Source: Lautropia sp.
Lineage (GTDB): Bacteria > Pseudomonadota > Gammaproteobacteria > Burkholderiales > Burkholderiaceae_E
Reading direction: 5' to 3'
DNA length: 64,000 nt
Assembly (NCBI GenBank): GCA_030527825.1
Contig: JAUNAC010000001.1
Coordinates: 891,364-955,363, forward strand
In this document: positions 55,980 through 64,000 of the stretch, one piece after another
Layout: each line of letters begins with the position of its first letter
Numbering within the stretch: the first letter of the stretch is position 1
The notes under the pieces: generated by a model
Database searches by the model: none
Seen by the model: the letters and a program-made list of their open reading frames with translations, nothing else
What the model was told of the DNA's origin: nothing
Position numbers and translations under genes: made by a program

Positions 55980-57365
55980 TTAGCCCAGCGAGCCAGGGCC
56001 TCCCATACCGGGTAGTCCGCCGCCGGTCATGCCCTTCACGGCCCGTAGCATTTTGGCCAGACCGCCTTTTTGCATTTTTTTCATGACAGCCTGCATCTGG
56101 GAGAACTGGTTCAGCAGCCGGTTGACCTCCTGAACGTGTACGCCGGCCCCGTTGGCAATGCGGCGCTTGCGAGCCGCCTTGATCAGCTCCGGTCTCTCGC
56201 GCTCAGTAGGCGTCATAGCATGGATGATGCCCTGCATGCGTCGCATGTCCCGTTCCGCTTTGTCCATGTCCTCCGCACTGGCTTTACCCTGGATTTCCGC
56301 TGGCATTTTGTCCATTAGCGAACTCAGTCCGCCCAGTTTTTTCATCTGGCCGATCTGGGCCAGAAAGTCATTCAGGTCAAATCTGGAACCCTTTTTCAGC
56401 TTTTGAGCTAGTTCCTGGGCTGCTGCATGATCGACGTTTGCATGGGCCTGTTCCACCAGAGCGACGATATCGCCCATACCCAGAATGCGGTTGGCCATCC
56501 GGTCGGGATGGAAGACGTCGAGCCCGGACAGTTTTTCCCCCACCCCAACAAATTTGATGGGTTTGCCTGTGACCGCTTTGACGGACAAGGCGGCACCGCC
56601 GCGGGAATCACCATCCAGCTTGGTGAGAACGACACCGGTCAAGGGCAGGGTGTCGCTGAAGGCGCGGGCCGTGTTGACCGCATCCTGCCCCTGCATGGCG
56701 TCGACCACAAACAGGGTTTCCACGGGATGCAGTGTGTCATGCAACAGGCGAATTTCATCCATCATGGCCTGATCGATGCCGAGCCTGCCCGCTGTATCGA
56801 CAATCAATACATCGTGATAGTGGTTTTTTGCCCAGTCAAGAGCGGCTAGCGCAATTTCCGCCGGTTTCTGATCGGGGGTTGAGGCGAAGAAATCCGCATC
56901 AGCCTGGCCCGCAACGGTTCTGAGCTGCTCTATCGCCGCGGGCCGGTAAACGTCGCAGGAAACGGTCAGGACTTTCTTCTTACGGTTTTCCCGCAACCAC
57001 TTGGCTATCTTGCCGGCTGAGGTGGTCTTGCCGGCCCCCTGCAGACCAGCCATCAGGATGATGGCCGGCGGTTGGGTAGCCAGATCCAGTTCTGCCGTTT
57101 CTCCGCCGATCAGCTCGGTCAGTGCCTGATGCACGATGCCAACCAGAGCCTGGCCGGGGCTGAGTGACTGCAGAATCTCCTGCCCCAGTGCTTTTTCTTT
57201 GACCTGGGCGATGAAATCACGTACTACTGGCAGGGCTACATCGGCCTCCAGGAGTGCAATGCGGATTTCGCGCAACATTTCCTGGGTGTTGGATTCGGTC
57301 AATCGAGCTTCGCCCCGTATGGTCTTAACGATACGTGCAAGGCGTTGGGAAAGGCTGTCAAACAT
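55980..57365 (-). CDS. ffh: Signal recognition particle protein Ffh (SRP54)
   Basis: 461 residues. The start MFDSLSQRLARIVKTIRGEA is family-typical; the longer open frame upstream is rejected because it overlaps the divergent promoter region. GTPase NG domain with G1 GLQGAGKTT, DTAGRLGID and TKLDGDSRGG; methionine-rich M domain follows and ends GMTGGGLPGMGGPGSLG. With 4.5S RNA it targets inner-membrane proteins co-translationally. Confidence 0.97.
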   Translation of the reverse strand: MFDSLSQRLARIVKTIRGEARLTESNTQEMLREIRIALLEADVALPVVRDFIAQVKEKALGQEILQSLSPGQALVGIVHQALTELIGGETAELDLATQPPAIILMAGLQGAGKTTSAGKIAKWLRENRKKKVLTVSCDVYRPAAIEQLRTVAGQADADFFASTPDQKPAEIALAALDWAKNHYHDVLIVDTAGRLGIDQAMMDEIRLLHDTLHPVETLFVVDAMQGQDAVNTARAFSDTLPLTGVVLTKLDGDSRGGAALSVKAVTGKPIKFVGVGEKLSGLDVFHPDRMANRILGMGDIVALVEQAHANVDHAAAQELAQKLKKGSRFDLNDFLAQIGQMKKLGGLSSLMDKMPAEIQGKASAEDMDKAERDMRRMQGIIHAMTPTERERPELIKAARKRRIANGAGVHVQEVNRLLNQFSQMQAVMKKMQKGGLAKMLRAVKGMTGGGLPGMGGPGSLG

Positions 57366-57462
57366 GGGACGTTGGCTCGAAGGCGGTGAAAGGCGTGGCG
57401 GGTGTGTGATCCTGACTGTACGCGAATGCGCGTCGAACGTCTGGGCAGGGTAAACTGCAGCA

Positions 57463-58419
57463 GTGGGCATTGTACTAACTCTCATCCTTCTGGCAGTCGG
57501 ACTGTATGGTCTGGTACTGCTCCGTGGCCTGCGCCATGATGCGCCGGGGGGGGGGCGTGCGTTCCGGGCTGACGCTGAGCTTCCTTCGTTGCGCGGGTCT
57601 TCGTCGATCGGCATCCCGGCCAAACGCACGTCTGGCCCCATGCCTGCTTCGCCCATCAGGGAAGAAACGGGCTGGCGCCGTCTTGATCCGCTGCTGGGGG
57701 CCGGGTTACTGACGCATGCTTTGGTGCTGCTGTTGCCGTGGTGGCGTTCGGATCAGGTTTTTCACTTCGGTTTTGCCTATCTGCTTTCATCCACCGTGTG
57801 GATTGCCCTGATGGTCATCTGGCTGGAGAGCCGTCGCATGGGCATTGGCCGTTTGCCGGTGCTGTTGGCACCATTGGCCATGATTGTGGTGGTGCTGCCA
57901 CAGTTTTTCCCAGGGGCCGATTTCCCGCTCAGTCGTCAGGCACCCTTTTTCGTGCCGCATCTGGTGGTTGGTACCTTGGCATATGGCGTCGTGTTTCTGG
58001 CCGCCCTTCAGGCATTGCTCATGGCTGCGGCCGAACATCGTCTACATCCTCGCCGCCAGGAGCGTGCTGGTCTTATCACAACACTGCTGGCCCGCGGTCA
58101 TCAGGCCCTGCCGCCGCTGATGGTGCTTGAGCGCATCCTGTTTAAGGTCATCAGCGTAGCATTTGTGCTGCTGCTGCTGACCACCGTGAGCGGGGGCGTT
58201 TTCAGTGAGGAAATTTTTGGCCGCCCGCTGACCCTGAATCACAAGACGGTGTTTTCGCTGGTAGCTACCATCTTTTTCGGGCTGCTTCTGCTGGGACGCC
58301 GGCTGTGGGGCTGGCGTGGCCGGCTGGCGATCCGCTTGACCCTGGGTGGCTTTATCCTGTTGCTGCTGTCCTATGTCGGTAGCCGGTTTGTACTGGAAGT
58401 CATCCTCAACCGGTTCTAG
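57463..58419 (+). CDS. CcsA/YpjD-like cytochrome c assembly membrane protein with G10 tract
   Basis: 318 residues from the GTG at 57463. About eight membrane segments, with the conserved PHLVVGTLAYGVVFLAALQALLM and LNHKTVFSLVATIFFGLLLLGRRL blocks of the CcsA/HemX (YpjD) family, which takes part in haem handling for cytochrome c biogenesis. It is divergent from ffh, as usual in betaproteobacteria. A homopolymer of ten G (57546-57555) lies near codon 29, encoding Pro-Gly-Gly-Gly-Arg; the frame is intact here. Residues 30-70 form an unusual Pro/Arg/Ser-rich loop for this family. Confidence 0.85.
   Translation: MGIVLTLILLAVGLYGLVLLRGLRHDAPGGGRAFRADAELPSLRGSSSIGIPAKRTSGPMPASPIREETGWRRLDPLLGAGLLTHALVLLLPWWRSDQVFHFGFAYLLSSTVWIALMVIWLESRRMGIGRLPVLLAPLAMIVVVLPQFFPGADFPLSRQAPFFVPHLVVGTLAYGVVFLAALQALLMAAAEHRLHPRRQERAGLITTLLARGHQALPPLMVLERILFKVISVAFVLLLLTTVSGGVFSEEIFGRPLTLNHKTVFSLVATIFFGLLLLGRRLWGWRGRLAIRLTLGGFILLLLSYVGSRFVLEVILNRF
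57546..57555. repeat. Poly-G tract of ten
   Basis: Ten consecutive G residues near the 5' end of the cytochrome c assembly gene. It is the longest homopolymer noticed in the window and long enough for slipped-strand length change. Confidence 0.9.
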
Positions 58420-58504
58420 GCGGCGAACGCCGGGTGGCAGCCCAGTTTGAAAGGGCATCTCGCCCGCAAGAATTTTCAATCTCCTTCGGGACGTCAAGTA
58501 CATT

Positions 58505-58798
58505 GTGAAAGTCGTTTTCTGGATGTTGCTGATTGGCGCCGCGATAGCGTTTGCCCGTCGTTGGGGTGGGGGAGGACGAACTGTCCACCCTTCTCCGCGG
58601 GAGGGGCGCTCATTCCGAACGGAAGCCAATTCTGCGCCTACACAAGCAGATCTGATGATGGCCTGCTCAGTGTGTCAGGTGCATATACCTGCTTCGGAAG
58701 CGGTATTCGCGCATGGGCGTGTCTATTGCTGTGAAGCGCACCGGGCGCAGGATCAGGTGACAGCATCCGGAGATGGCAGATCGCAGCATATGGCATGA
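58505..58798 (+). CDS. PP0621-family small membrane protein with Cys-rich motif
   Basis: 97 residues starting at GTG 58505 (VKVVFWMLLIGAAIAFARRW). One N-terminal membrane helix is followed by a linker and the motif MACSVCQVHIPASEAVFAHGRVYCCEAH, which could coordinate Zn through CxxC and CC. The PP0621-type gene lies between the cytochrome c assembly gene and pilS, a conserved order in Burkholderiales. It overlaps pilS by 4 bp. Function unknown. Confidence 0.8.
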   Translation: MKVVFWMLLIGAAIAFARRWGGGGRTVHPSPREGRSFRTEANSAPTQADLMMACSVCQVHIPASEAVFAHGRVYCCEAHRAQDQVTASGDGRSQHMA

Positions 58799-60549
58799 AT
58801 ACCCAGGATCGCCAGGATTTTCTGGAGTCAGATGAGCTGCCACTACAGCAGGCAGGAACATTCTGGACATCCTTGCGCTACCTGGCAGATGGTCGGTTGA
58901 TCATTGCGCTGTTGTTGTTGATTTATATCCCGGTACTAGGGCCCGATACCTCCTCATCCTTGCCTTTCCAGCGCAGTCTGTTCATCAGCCTGACGGCTTT
59001 CTACATGGGTTTTGCCGTACTGTGCTCCATGGCAGTGCGACGCATTCGGCGGGGGTTTTCCTGGCAGCTTTTTACACAGATTACTTTGGATGTTCTGGTG
59101 CTGGGGCTGATCGTCTACGCCAGTAACGGCCGAAGTGGCCTTGGCGCACTGATGATCACCCCTGTGGCCGGTGTGGCCATCCTGTCGGCAACCCTGCCTG
59201 CGCTGGCTGCAGCCGCTGCAGCCTCGATGATGCTGCTGGGCGAGACAGCGCTGCGGATTTTGCGGCGCCCGGATCTGGATACGGCTGCCATCGGTAATGA
59301 GCTGATGATTTCCGCATTCATCAGCGCGACGCTGTTTTTTACGGCGCTGGTGATCAGCCGGCTGGCCAGACGTCTGGCTATGCAGGAGCGCCTGGCTATC
59401 CGCCGTGGTGAAGATCTCCGTAATCAGCGCGCGATTCATGCGTTGGTAGTCGCTGAGCTTGATCAGGGAGTGGTAGTGTTCAATCCGCGTGGTATTCCGC
59501 GGGACCTTAATCCAAAGGCACGGCGTTTGCTGAACCTGCCGATGGGGGTGCCGGTCGCCCAGGCTGATCCGCAGATCATCAAGGTGCTGAGACAGATTCT
59601 GGATGCGCCCGGCAAGCTGGCGGATCTGCAGATTCGTCGTCAGGAAGGCACCATTCGCCTGCGGGCCCGAGTACTGACGGGCAGCAACATTCCGGCCGAA
59701 GATCTTGGCGAGTCTCCCTATTATCCAGATGCTGACAATGGTCGAGCAGGGCGAGCTCTGCTCGACCGTGTGGTATTACTGGAAGATTTGGAGCGTATCG
59801 AGGATCAGGCACAGCAGCTCAAGCTGGCCTCAATGGGACGCCTGTCAGCGTCCATCGCTCACGAGATCCGCAATCCATTGGCCGCGATACGTCATGCTGG
59901 AGCGCTATTAGGCGAACAGGCGGTTGCTCCGGCACAGAAGCGCCTAGCCGAGATCATTGAAAAGAGTTCCTTGCGTATTGATCGCATTGTTGAGGATGTG
60001 TTGTCGATGGCTCGGCGAGGAGCGCTTAGCGAAGTGTTTGATCTGAGGACCTTCATGGCCCAGTTCATGCCCGAGTTTCTGGACAACGCCAGAGCTCATG
60101 GCCGCCGGGTGATGGCCGAAGATGGCCAGGACCGGGTAGCGCTGCGCTGTGACAGCCGGGCCAAGATCACATTTGATCCGAATCACTTACGTCAAATACT
60201 GATCAACCTGCTTTCCAATGGATTGCGGTATGCCACGGAACGAGCCGGGGGAGTATTGGTTCTCTGGGCCTATGCGCCAAGCGGTATGTCCCAGTTGTGG
60301 GTACTGGATGATGGGCCGGGCATTGCTGTGGAACAGCGTGCTCATCTGTTTGAGCCGTTTTTTACCACGGACCCGATGGGGACAGGACTGGGGCTGCATC
60401 TGACGCAGGAACTGTGCATGGCTAATGGTGCCACTATCCGTTATGAAGCACCGTCATTGCTGGGTGAAGATATCCGTGAGCGCTATGGGGCAGGGTTCGT
60501 CATCACACCTGAGCAACGTCCAGTGGCTGACACGGCCCGTACTGAATGA
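58795..60549 (+). CDS. pilS: Type IV pilus two-component sensor kinase PilS
   Basis: 584 residues. About six membrane segments lie within residues 30-200 (ALLLLIYIPVLGP, LDVLVLGLIVYAS and others), followed by a PAS-like cytoplasmic segment (VVVFNPRGIPRDLNPKARRLL), HisKA with SMGRLSASIAHEIRNPLAAIRHAGALL, and an ATPase with NLLSNGLRYA, DDGPGI and GTGLGLHLTQELC. It is the NtrB-like kinase that reads pilin levels and phosphorylates PilR. Paired with pilR 60 bp downstream. Confidence 0.9.
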   Translation: MNTQDRQDFLESDELPLQQAGTFWTSLRYLADGRLIIALLLLIYIPVLGPDTSSSLPFQRSLFISLTAFYMGFAVLCSMAVRRIRRGFSWQLFTQITLDVLVLGLIVYASNGRSGLGALMITPVAGVAILSATLPALAAAAAASMMLLGETALRILRRPDLDTAAIGNELMISAFISATLFFTALVISRLARRLAMQERLAIRRGEDLRNQRAIHALVVAELDQGVVVFNPRGIPRDLNPKARRLLNLPMGVPVAQADPQIIKVLRQILDAPGKLADLQIRRQEGTIRLRARVLTGSNIPAEDLGESPYYPDADNGRAGRALLDRVVLLEDLERIEDQAQQLKLASMGRLSASIAHEIRNPLAAIRHAGALLGEQAVAPAQKRLAEIIEKSSLRIDRIVEDVLSMARRGALSEVFDLRTFMAQFMPEFLDNARAHGRRVMAEDGQDRVALRCDSRAKITFDPNHLRQILINLLSNGLRYATERAGGVLVLWAYAPSGMSQLWVLDDGPGIAVEQRAHLFEPFFTTDPMGTGLGLHLTQELCMANGATIRYEAPSLLGEDIRERYGAGFVITPEQRPVADTARTE

Positions 60550-60609
60550 AAGCCCGGGTTGCGCTGTGTGCAAGGCAATCAGGGTGGATCGTTAATGAGG
60601 AACAAGGGC

Positions 60610-62115
60610 ATGGCAGATGATGAAATCCGTGTGCTTCGCGGACGGACAATGCGGGTGCTGGTGGTCGATGATGAAGAGAGTCTGCGCGAACTGTTAGAGC
60701 TGACCCTGCTGGGTATGGGGCTTGATGTTGATGTTGCCGCAGATCTGGCCACGGCACGTTCATTGCTTGATCGGTATCAATACTCTTTGTGTTTGACTGA
60801 CATGAGGTTGCCGGATGGAAATGGCCTGGACCTGGTCAGGTTGATCAACAGCCAGTGGCGGGATACTCCGGTAGCTGTGATCACTGCTTACGCCAGCGCA
60901 GAAAATGCCGTGGCCGCCTTGAAGGCGGGAGCCTTTGATTATCTGAATAAGCCGGTGGGGCTGGACGCATTGCGGGCACTGGTTCGTTCTGCGCTCAAGC
61001 TGTCTGATAGCAATAGTGGCCGGGTGACCGAAATATCATCTGCGGCGCAGGTTTCCGGCAGGACGACGCGTTTGCTGGGGACGTCTGCAGCCATTGATGC
61101 CGTTCGGGCATCCATTGCACGCATGGCGCGCAGCATGGCACCCGTTCACGTCACGGGGGAGTCTGGTTCAGGTAAGGAGCTCGCGGCGCGTCTGATCCAT
61201 CAGATGAGTGCTCGTGCCGAAGGGCCCTTTATCGCAGTGAATTGTGGTGCCATTCCGGAGAACTTGATGGAGTCTGAGTTTTTCGGATATCGCAAAGGAG
61301 CGTTTACCGGAGCGGATGCGGATCGTATCGGTTTTTTCATGGCAGCTAATGGTGGCACCCTGTTCCTGGATGAGGTGGCGGATTTACCGCTGGCGATGCA
61401 AGTCAAGCTGTTACGTGCCATTCAGGAAAAGCGTATCCGCAAGGTCGGAGCAGTGGCTGAGGAAGCCGTGGACGTTCGCATCGTGAGTGCGACACATCAG
61501 AACCTGGCGCAATGCGTGACGCAAGGGCGTTTCCGTCAGGATCTGTTCTACCGCCTGAACGTGATCGAGCTACGCATGCCGGCTTTACGCGAGCGTAGAG
61601 AGGATGTGGGGGTATTGGCCGAAGCCATTTTGCAGCGCTTGGCACAGCGGGCCGGTATGGGAGGGGTGCCACGCCTGTCTAGCGTGGGTCTGCGTTTTCT
61701 GCAGAGCTATCCCTTTCCAGGAAATGTTCGCGAGCTTGAAAATATTCTGGAAAGGGCGCTAGCCTTTTCGGATGGTCAGGTGATCAAGGTTGAAGATTTG
61801 GGCCTGAGACCAGTGGTGTCCGATGAAAAGGAAAGGGAACCAGCTGATCCCATGTTCGAGATGCCGGCTGCAATGATGGAGGAAGATTCGAGGGAACCTG
61901 CTGCCCGGGTCCCAGAAGCCCGAGCGTTTGTGCCGGGTGCCTGGCAGATGGTGGATGGCGTTCCGAGCTCATTGCCTGATTATCTGGATAAGGTAGAACG
62001 GGATGTCATCATGCTGGCGCTGGAGCGTACGGGGCAGAATCGGACTGCCGCCGCCAGGTTATTGGGCATTACTTTTCGGGCGTTACGCTACCGTTTGCAG
62101 CGGCTGGGCATTTGA
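60610..62115 (+). CDS. pilR: Sigma-54-dependent response regulator PilR
   Basis: 501 residues from the ATG at 60610; GAGGA at 60597-60601 supports this over the ATG at 60595. Receiver with D in LCLTDMRLPDGNGLDL and K in YLNKPVG. The AAA+ domain has Walker A GESGSGKEL, the sigma-54-contacting GAFTGA in FFGYRKGAFTGADA, and Walker B GTLFLDEVADL. The Fis-type helix-turn-helix at the C-terminus (QNRTAAARLLGITFRALRYRLQRLGI) binds DNA. The linker (about residues 420-455) is Glu/Pro-rich. It activates pilA transcription. No pilA is in the window. Confidence 0.92.
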   Translation: MADDEIRVLRGRTMRVLVVDDEESLRELLELTLLGMGLDVDVAADLATARSLLDRYQYSLCLTDMRLPDGNGLDLVRLINSQWRDTPVAVITAYASAENAVAALKAGAFDYLNKPVGLDALRALVRSALKLSDSNSGRVTEISSAAQVSGRTTRLLGTSAAIDAVRASIARMARSMAPVHVTGESGSGKELAARLIHQMSARAEGPFIAVNCGAIPENLMESEFFGYRKGAFTGADADRIGFFMAANGGTLFLDEVADLPLAMQVKLLRAIQEKRIRKVGAVAEEAVDVRIVSATHQNLAQCVTQGRFRQDLFYRLNVIELRMPALRERREDVGVLAEAILQRLAQRAGMGGVPRLSSVGLRFLQSYPFPGNVRELENILERALAFSDGQVIKVEDLGLRPVVSDEKEREPADPMFEMPAAMMEEDSREPAARVPEARAFVPGAWQMVDGVPSSLPDYLDKVERDVIMLALERTGQNRTAAARLLGITFRALRYRLQRLGI

Positions 62116-62155
62116 TGTCGCCTCATACGAATAGCCATCCTGACAGGAGCGTGTA

Positions 62156-62761
62156 ATGGATAGGACCACGGCAGTTGACGGGTCGAATGAATCTGAAGCG
62201 GATGCGGTGACAGCAGTGGGCTGGCCGGCGCGCATGCAGATCATGAATAGCCCGAACCAGGATGCACGTCCGATCGGTATGGTTGTCGATACCGTGATTC
62301 TTCATTACATCAGTCTCCCGCCCGAGCATTTTTCTGGCAACGCGGTCGCCGATCTGTTTCTCAATCGTTTGGATCCAGATGCAGATCCGTATTTCAAAGG
62401 GCTAGCGGGTGTTCGAGTCTCTGCACATTATTTTCTTCGCCGGCACGGAGAGCTAATTCAGTTCGTTCATCCAGACAGGAGGGCTTGGCATGCGGGCGTG
62501 TCACAACTGCTGGGTCGTCATGCCTGCAATGATTTTTCGATCGGCATCGAAATCGAAGGTAGCGCGCTGAGGCCATTTACCGAACATCAATATCGGCGTC
62601 TACAGCAATTGCTGGCGTGCCTGTTTCGACGCTATCCCATTCGCTATATTGCTGGCCACAGCGATGTAGCGCCAGGCAGGAAAGAGGATCCAGGGCCGTT
62701 CTTCTTGTGGGAAAGACTTCAGCCGCTGTTGCTCGAACATGGGGTTGTGCGTCCGGCCTGA
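62156..62761 (+). CDS. ampD: 1,6-anhydro-N-acetylmuramyl-L-alanine amidase AmpD
   Basis: 201 residues. Zinc ligands are seen in VDTVILHYISLP and in AGHSDVAPGRKEDPGPFF, with the YFLRRHGELIQFVHPDRRAWHAGVS core typical of AmpD. It recycles anhydro-muropeptides in the cytoplasm and represses AmpR-dependent beta-lactamase in other bacteria. The N-terminal 22 residues are acidic and not conserved-looking; an internal start is possible. It follows pilR, as in other Alcaligenaceae-like genomes. Confidence 0.92.
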   Translation: MDRTTAVDGSNESEADAVTAVGWPARMQIMNSPNQDARPIGMVVDTVILHYISLPPEHFSGNAVADLFLNRLDPDADPYFKGLAGVRVSAHYFLRRHGELIQFVHPDRRAWHAGVSQLLGRHACNDFSIGIEIEGSALRPFTEHQYRRLQQLLACLFRRYPIRYIAGHSDVAPGRKEDPGPFFLWERLQPLLLEHGVVRPA

Positions 62762-63311
62762 TCTTTACGGTTGAGTGGCACAGCATGATGCGTTTCTGAA
62801 TCATCTACTTCGGACAGCTGCATGATATGGGAGCTGTTTTCCGCCCGGCCGGCTATTTAATATGGATCGTTTGTCTGGCTGCCGGGCTAAATTGACAAAA
62901 AATCCTTCAATATTGTCATGTCTAGATTGCAACGCGGATATTGCTCACGTTATGATCGGTCCGTCGGACTGTTTGGTTTAGCTGTGCGTGCCTGGCTGTA
63001 TTTCCGGATGTTGTGTCGGCTTGGCGGGGTCTGATTCCTGTCATGGGCCTTGCTAAGACATGGAAATCTGATCATCTAGCAATTTGATGGTTTGCTGATG
63101 TGTGGTCAGTATCTGCAGGATGCATTAATTGTCGGGACTCATGTCCTATGTGGTCAGGGTGCCCATTCCATTTTGTATGTAGGTTTTGTCGGGGGATGCG
63201 TGATTGGATGAAGACGGTCTGCGTATCGAAATATGCAGAGGTGCCGTTCATCTTAAACCATCAGGCGCATGAAGGCGGAATGCCTGTAATCCCCGGTTCG
63301 AGGAGTAATTG
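62762..63311. other. Intergenic region upstream of the histone H1-like gene
   Basis: 550 bp without a recognisable protein gene. A promoter candidate (TTGCAA 62927-62932, TATGAT 62951-62956, 18-bp spacing) would give the H1-like gene a leader of about 350 nt. A TTGACA at 62892 has no good -10 partner. The leader could hold a regulatory RNA, but I could not define a structure. Confidence 0.4.
62927..62956 (+). promoter_or_regulatory. Candidate sigma-70 promoter before the H1-like gene
   Basis: TTGCAA and TATGAT are spaced by 18 bp. The distance to the start codon at 63312 is long, so this could also serve an unrecognised RNA. Confidence 0.35.
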
Positions 63312-64000
63312 ATGGCAACAACCACCAGAAAGACTGCGGTGGCTCAAAAAACAGTTGGCCGCAAAGCGGCTGCCAAGAATTCCCAGGCTGCATCAACGAC
63401 TGTGCGTCGGACAGCCGCAGGTCGTGCACCGGTTGCTGTGACGACCGCGCCCGCTAGAGGCGCGCGCGCGCGCAAAGCGGCAGTCGTTGAGACAGCCGTG
63501 CCTGCCGGGCGCACGCGCAAGACGAAAGCCAAACAATCCGCTGTCGAGGTGATGGCACCAGCTCGCCGCACTCGCAAGGTGAAAGCGGAGGTGGCTCCGG
63601 TGGCGGTGGCGCCCGCGCGGCGCACGCGCAAGACCAAGGCAGAAACCATGGTGGCGGAGGCGGCCCCGGTCCGCCGTACTCGCAAGGTGAAAGCGGAGGC
63701 AGCCCCGGTGGCAGTGGCGCCCGCACGGCGTACGCGCAAGGCCAAGGCAGAGGCCATGGTGGCGGAGGCGGCCCCGGTCCGCCGCACTCGTAAGGTGAAA
63801 GCAGAGGCAGCTCCGGTGGCGCCCGCGCGGCGCACGCGCAAGACCAAGGCAGAAACCATGGTGGCGGAGGCGGCCCCGGTCCGCCGTACTCGCAAGGTGA
63901 AAGCGGAGGCAGCCCCGGTGGCAGTGGCGCCCGCACGGCGTACGCGCAAGGCCAAGGCAGAGGCCATGGTGGCGGAGGCGGCCCCGGTCCGCCGCACTCG
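63312..64000 (+). CDS. Histone H1-like lysine/alanine-rich DNA-binding protein (partial, runs off the window)
   Basis: At least 229 residues starting MATTTRKTAVAQKTVGRKAA, with AGGAG at 63301-63305. The protein is made of Arg/Lys/Ala/Pro motifs such as APARRTRKTKAE and APVRRTRKVKAE. These resemble the BpH1/BpH2-type histone H1 C-terminal domain homologues of Bordetella and AlgP of Pseudomonas. It should coat DNA or act as a global regulator. A 36-residue module is repeated, with alternate modules differing slightly (T/A exchanges) so that two modules form a 210-bp super-repeat. The gene has no stop before the window end. Confidence 0.85.
   Translation, partial: MATTTRKTAVAQKTVGRKAAAKNSQAASTTVRRTAAGRAPVAVTTAPARGARARKAAVVETAVPAGRTRKTKAKQSAVEVMAPARRTRKVKAEVAPVAVAPARRTRKTKAETMVAEAAPVRRTRKVKAEAAPVAVAPARRTRKAKAEAMVAEAAPVRRTRKVKAEAAPVAPARRTRKTKAETMVAEAAPVRRTRKVKAEAAPVAVAPARRTRKAKAEAMVAEAAPVRRT
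63604..64000 (+). repeat. 210-bp near-perfect tandem repeat in the H1-like gene
   Basis: The DNA at 63604-63790 recurs identically at 63814-64000, so the unit is 210 bp (70 codons). It continues past the window edge. The repeat length is divisible by three, so recombination would change protein length without a frameshift. Confidence 0.9.

Noticed and set aside
63460..63472. Alternating GC run as a phase-variation repeat
   Set aside because: It is short and encodes Arg/Ala residues typical of this protein; no evidence for slippage.
63344..63997. 217-codon minus-strand repeat-rich frame
   Set aside because: It is the reverse complement of the H1-like repeat; the plus frame has a ribosome site and a known protein type.

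Overview
The window looks like chromosome of a betaproteobacterium, most likely Burkholderiales close to Alcaligenaceae. This rests on the ispB / rplU-rpmA-obgE block, the ffh - cytochrome c assembly gene - PP0621-family gene - pilS - pilR - ampD block, a histone H1-like lysine/alanine-rich gene, and a quinol-type NO reductase. Most of it is GC-rich with gene-dense strings of overlapping genes. The stretch at about 2.1-8.4 kb is visibly more AT-rich. No CRISPR array, prophage, insertion sequence or integrase was seen.

Layout. 0.1-8.4 kb: a YbdL-like aminotransferase, then a GntR/FCD regulator divergent from a five-gene operon that encodes a complete trans-4-hydroxy-L-proline catabolic route (deaminase, 2-epimerase, FAD D-hydroxyproline dehydrogenase, AGCS symporter, 2-oxoglutarate semialdehyde dehydrogenase). 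A perfect palindrome, probably the operator, lies between regulator and operon. 8.5-15.7 kb: tpx, a secreted protein behind a Fur-like site, an S41 peptidase and an STN-type TonB-dependent receptor behind a second Fur-like site. 16.3-19.7 kb: tRNA-Pro(CGG), ispB, rplU, rpmA, obgE. 19.8-26 kb: S41 lipoprotein, small lipoprotein, ettA, pepD. 26-32 kb: livKHMGF, followed by a NeuD/PglD-like acyltransferase gene split by a heptanucleotide repeat. 32-42.5 kb: MFS transporter, M16 peptidase, norB with an FNR-type box, MOSC protein, an SGNH-like secreted protein with OpgC. 42.8-49.1 kb: Spy/CpxP-like protein with a CpxRA-like two-component system, rppH, proS, lytic transglycosylase. 49.4-55.6 kb: GGDEF/degenerate-EAL protein, rluF-like gene, ComEA-like protein, a compact anti-Shine-Dalgarno sRNA, Core-2/I-branching glycosyltransferase. 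56-64 kb: ffh, cytochrome c assembly gene with a G10 tract, PP0621 protein, pilSR, ampD, and a histone H1-like gene that runs off the window.

The most interesting signals are: (1) four TGCCTGC heptamers that put the acyltransferase gene out of frame, where gaining one copy or losing two restores it, so it looks like a phase-variable locus caught OFF; (2) a roughly 65-nt sRNA gene with a near-consensus promoter, an anti-SD sequence in a hairpin loop and a strong terminator; (3) a GntR regulator gene with no ATG/GTG/TTG before its DNA-binding domain, but an ATC codon correctly placed behind a Shine-Dalgarno; (4) a G10 tract near the start of the cytochrome c assembly gene; (5) a 210-bp near-perfect repeat in the H1-like gene. 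Everything is read by eye from sequence and family knowledge; no searches were run.
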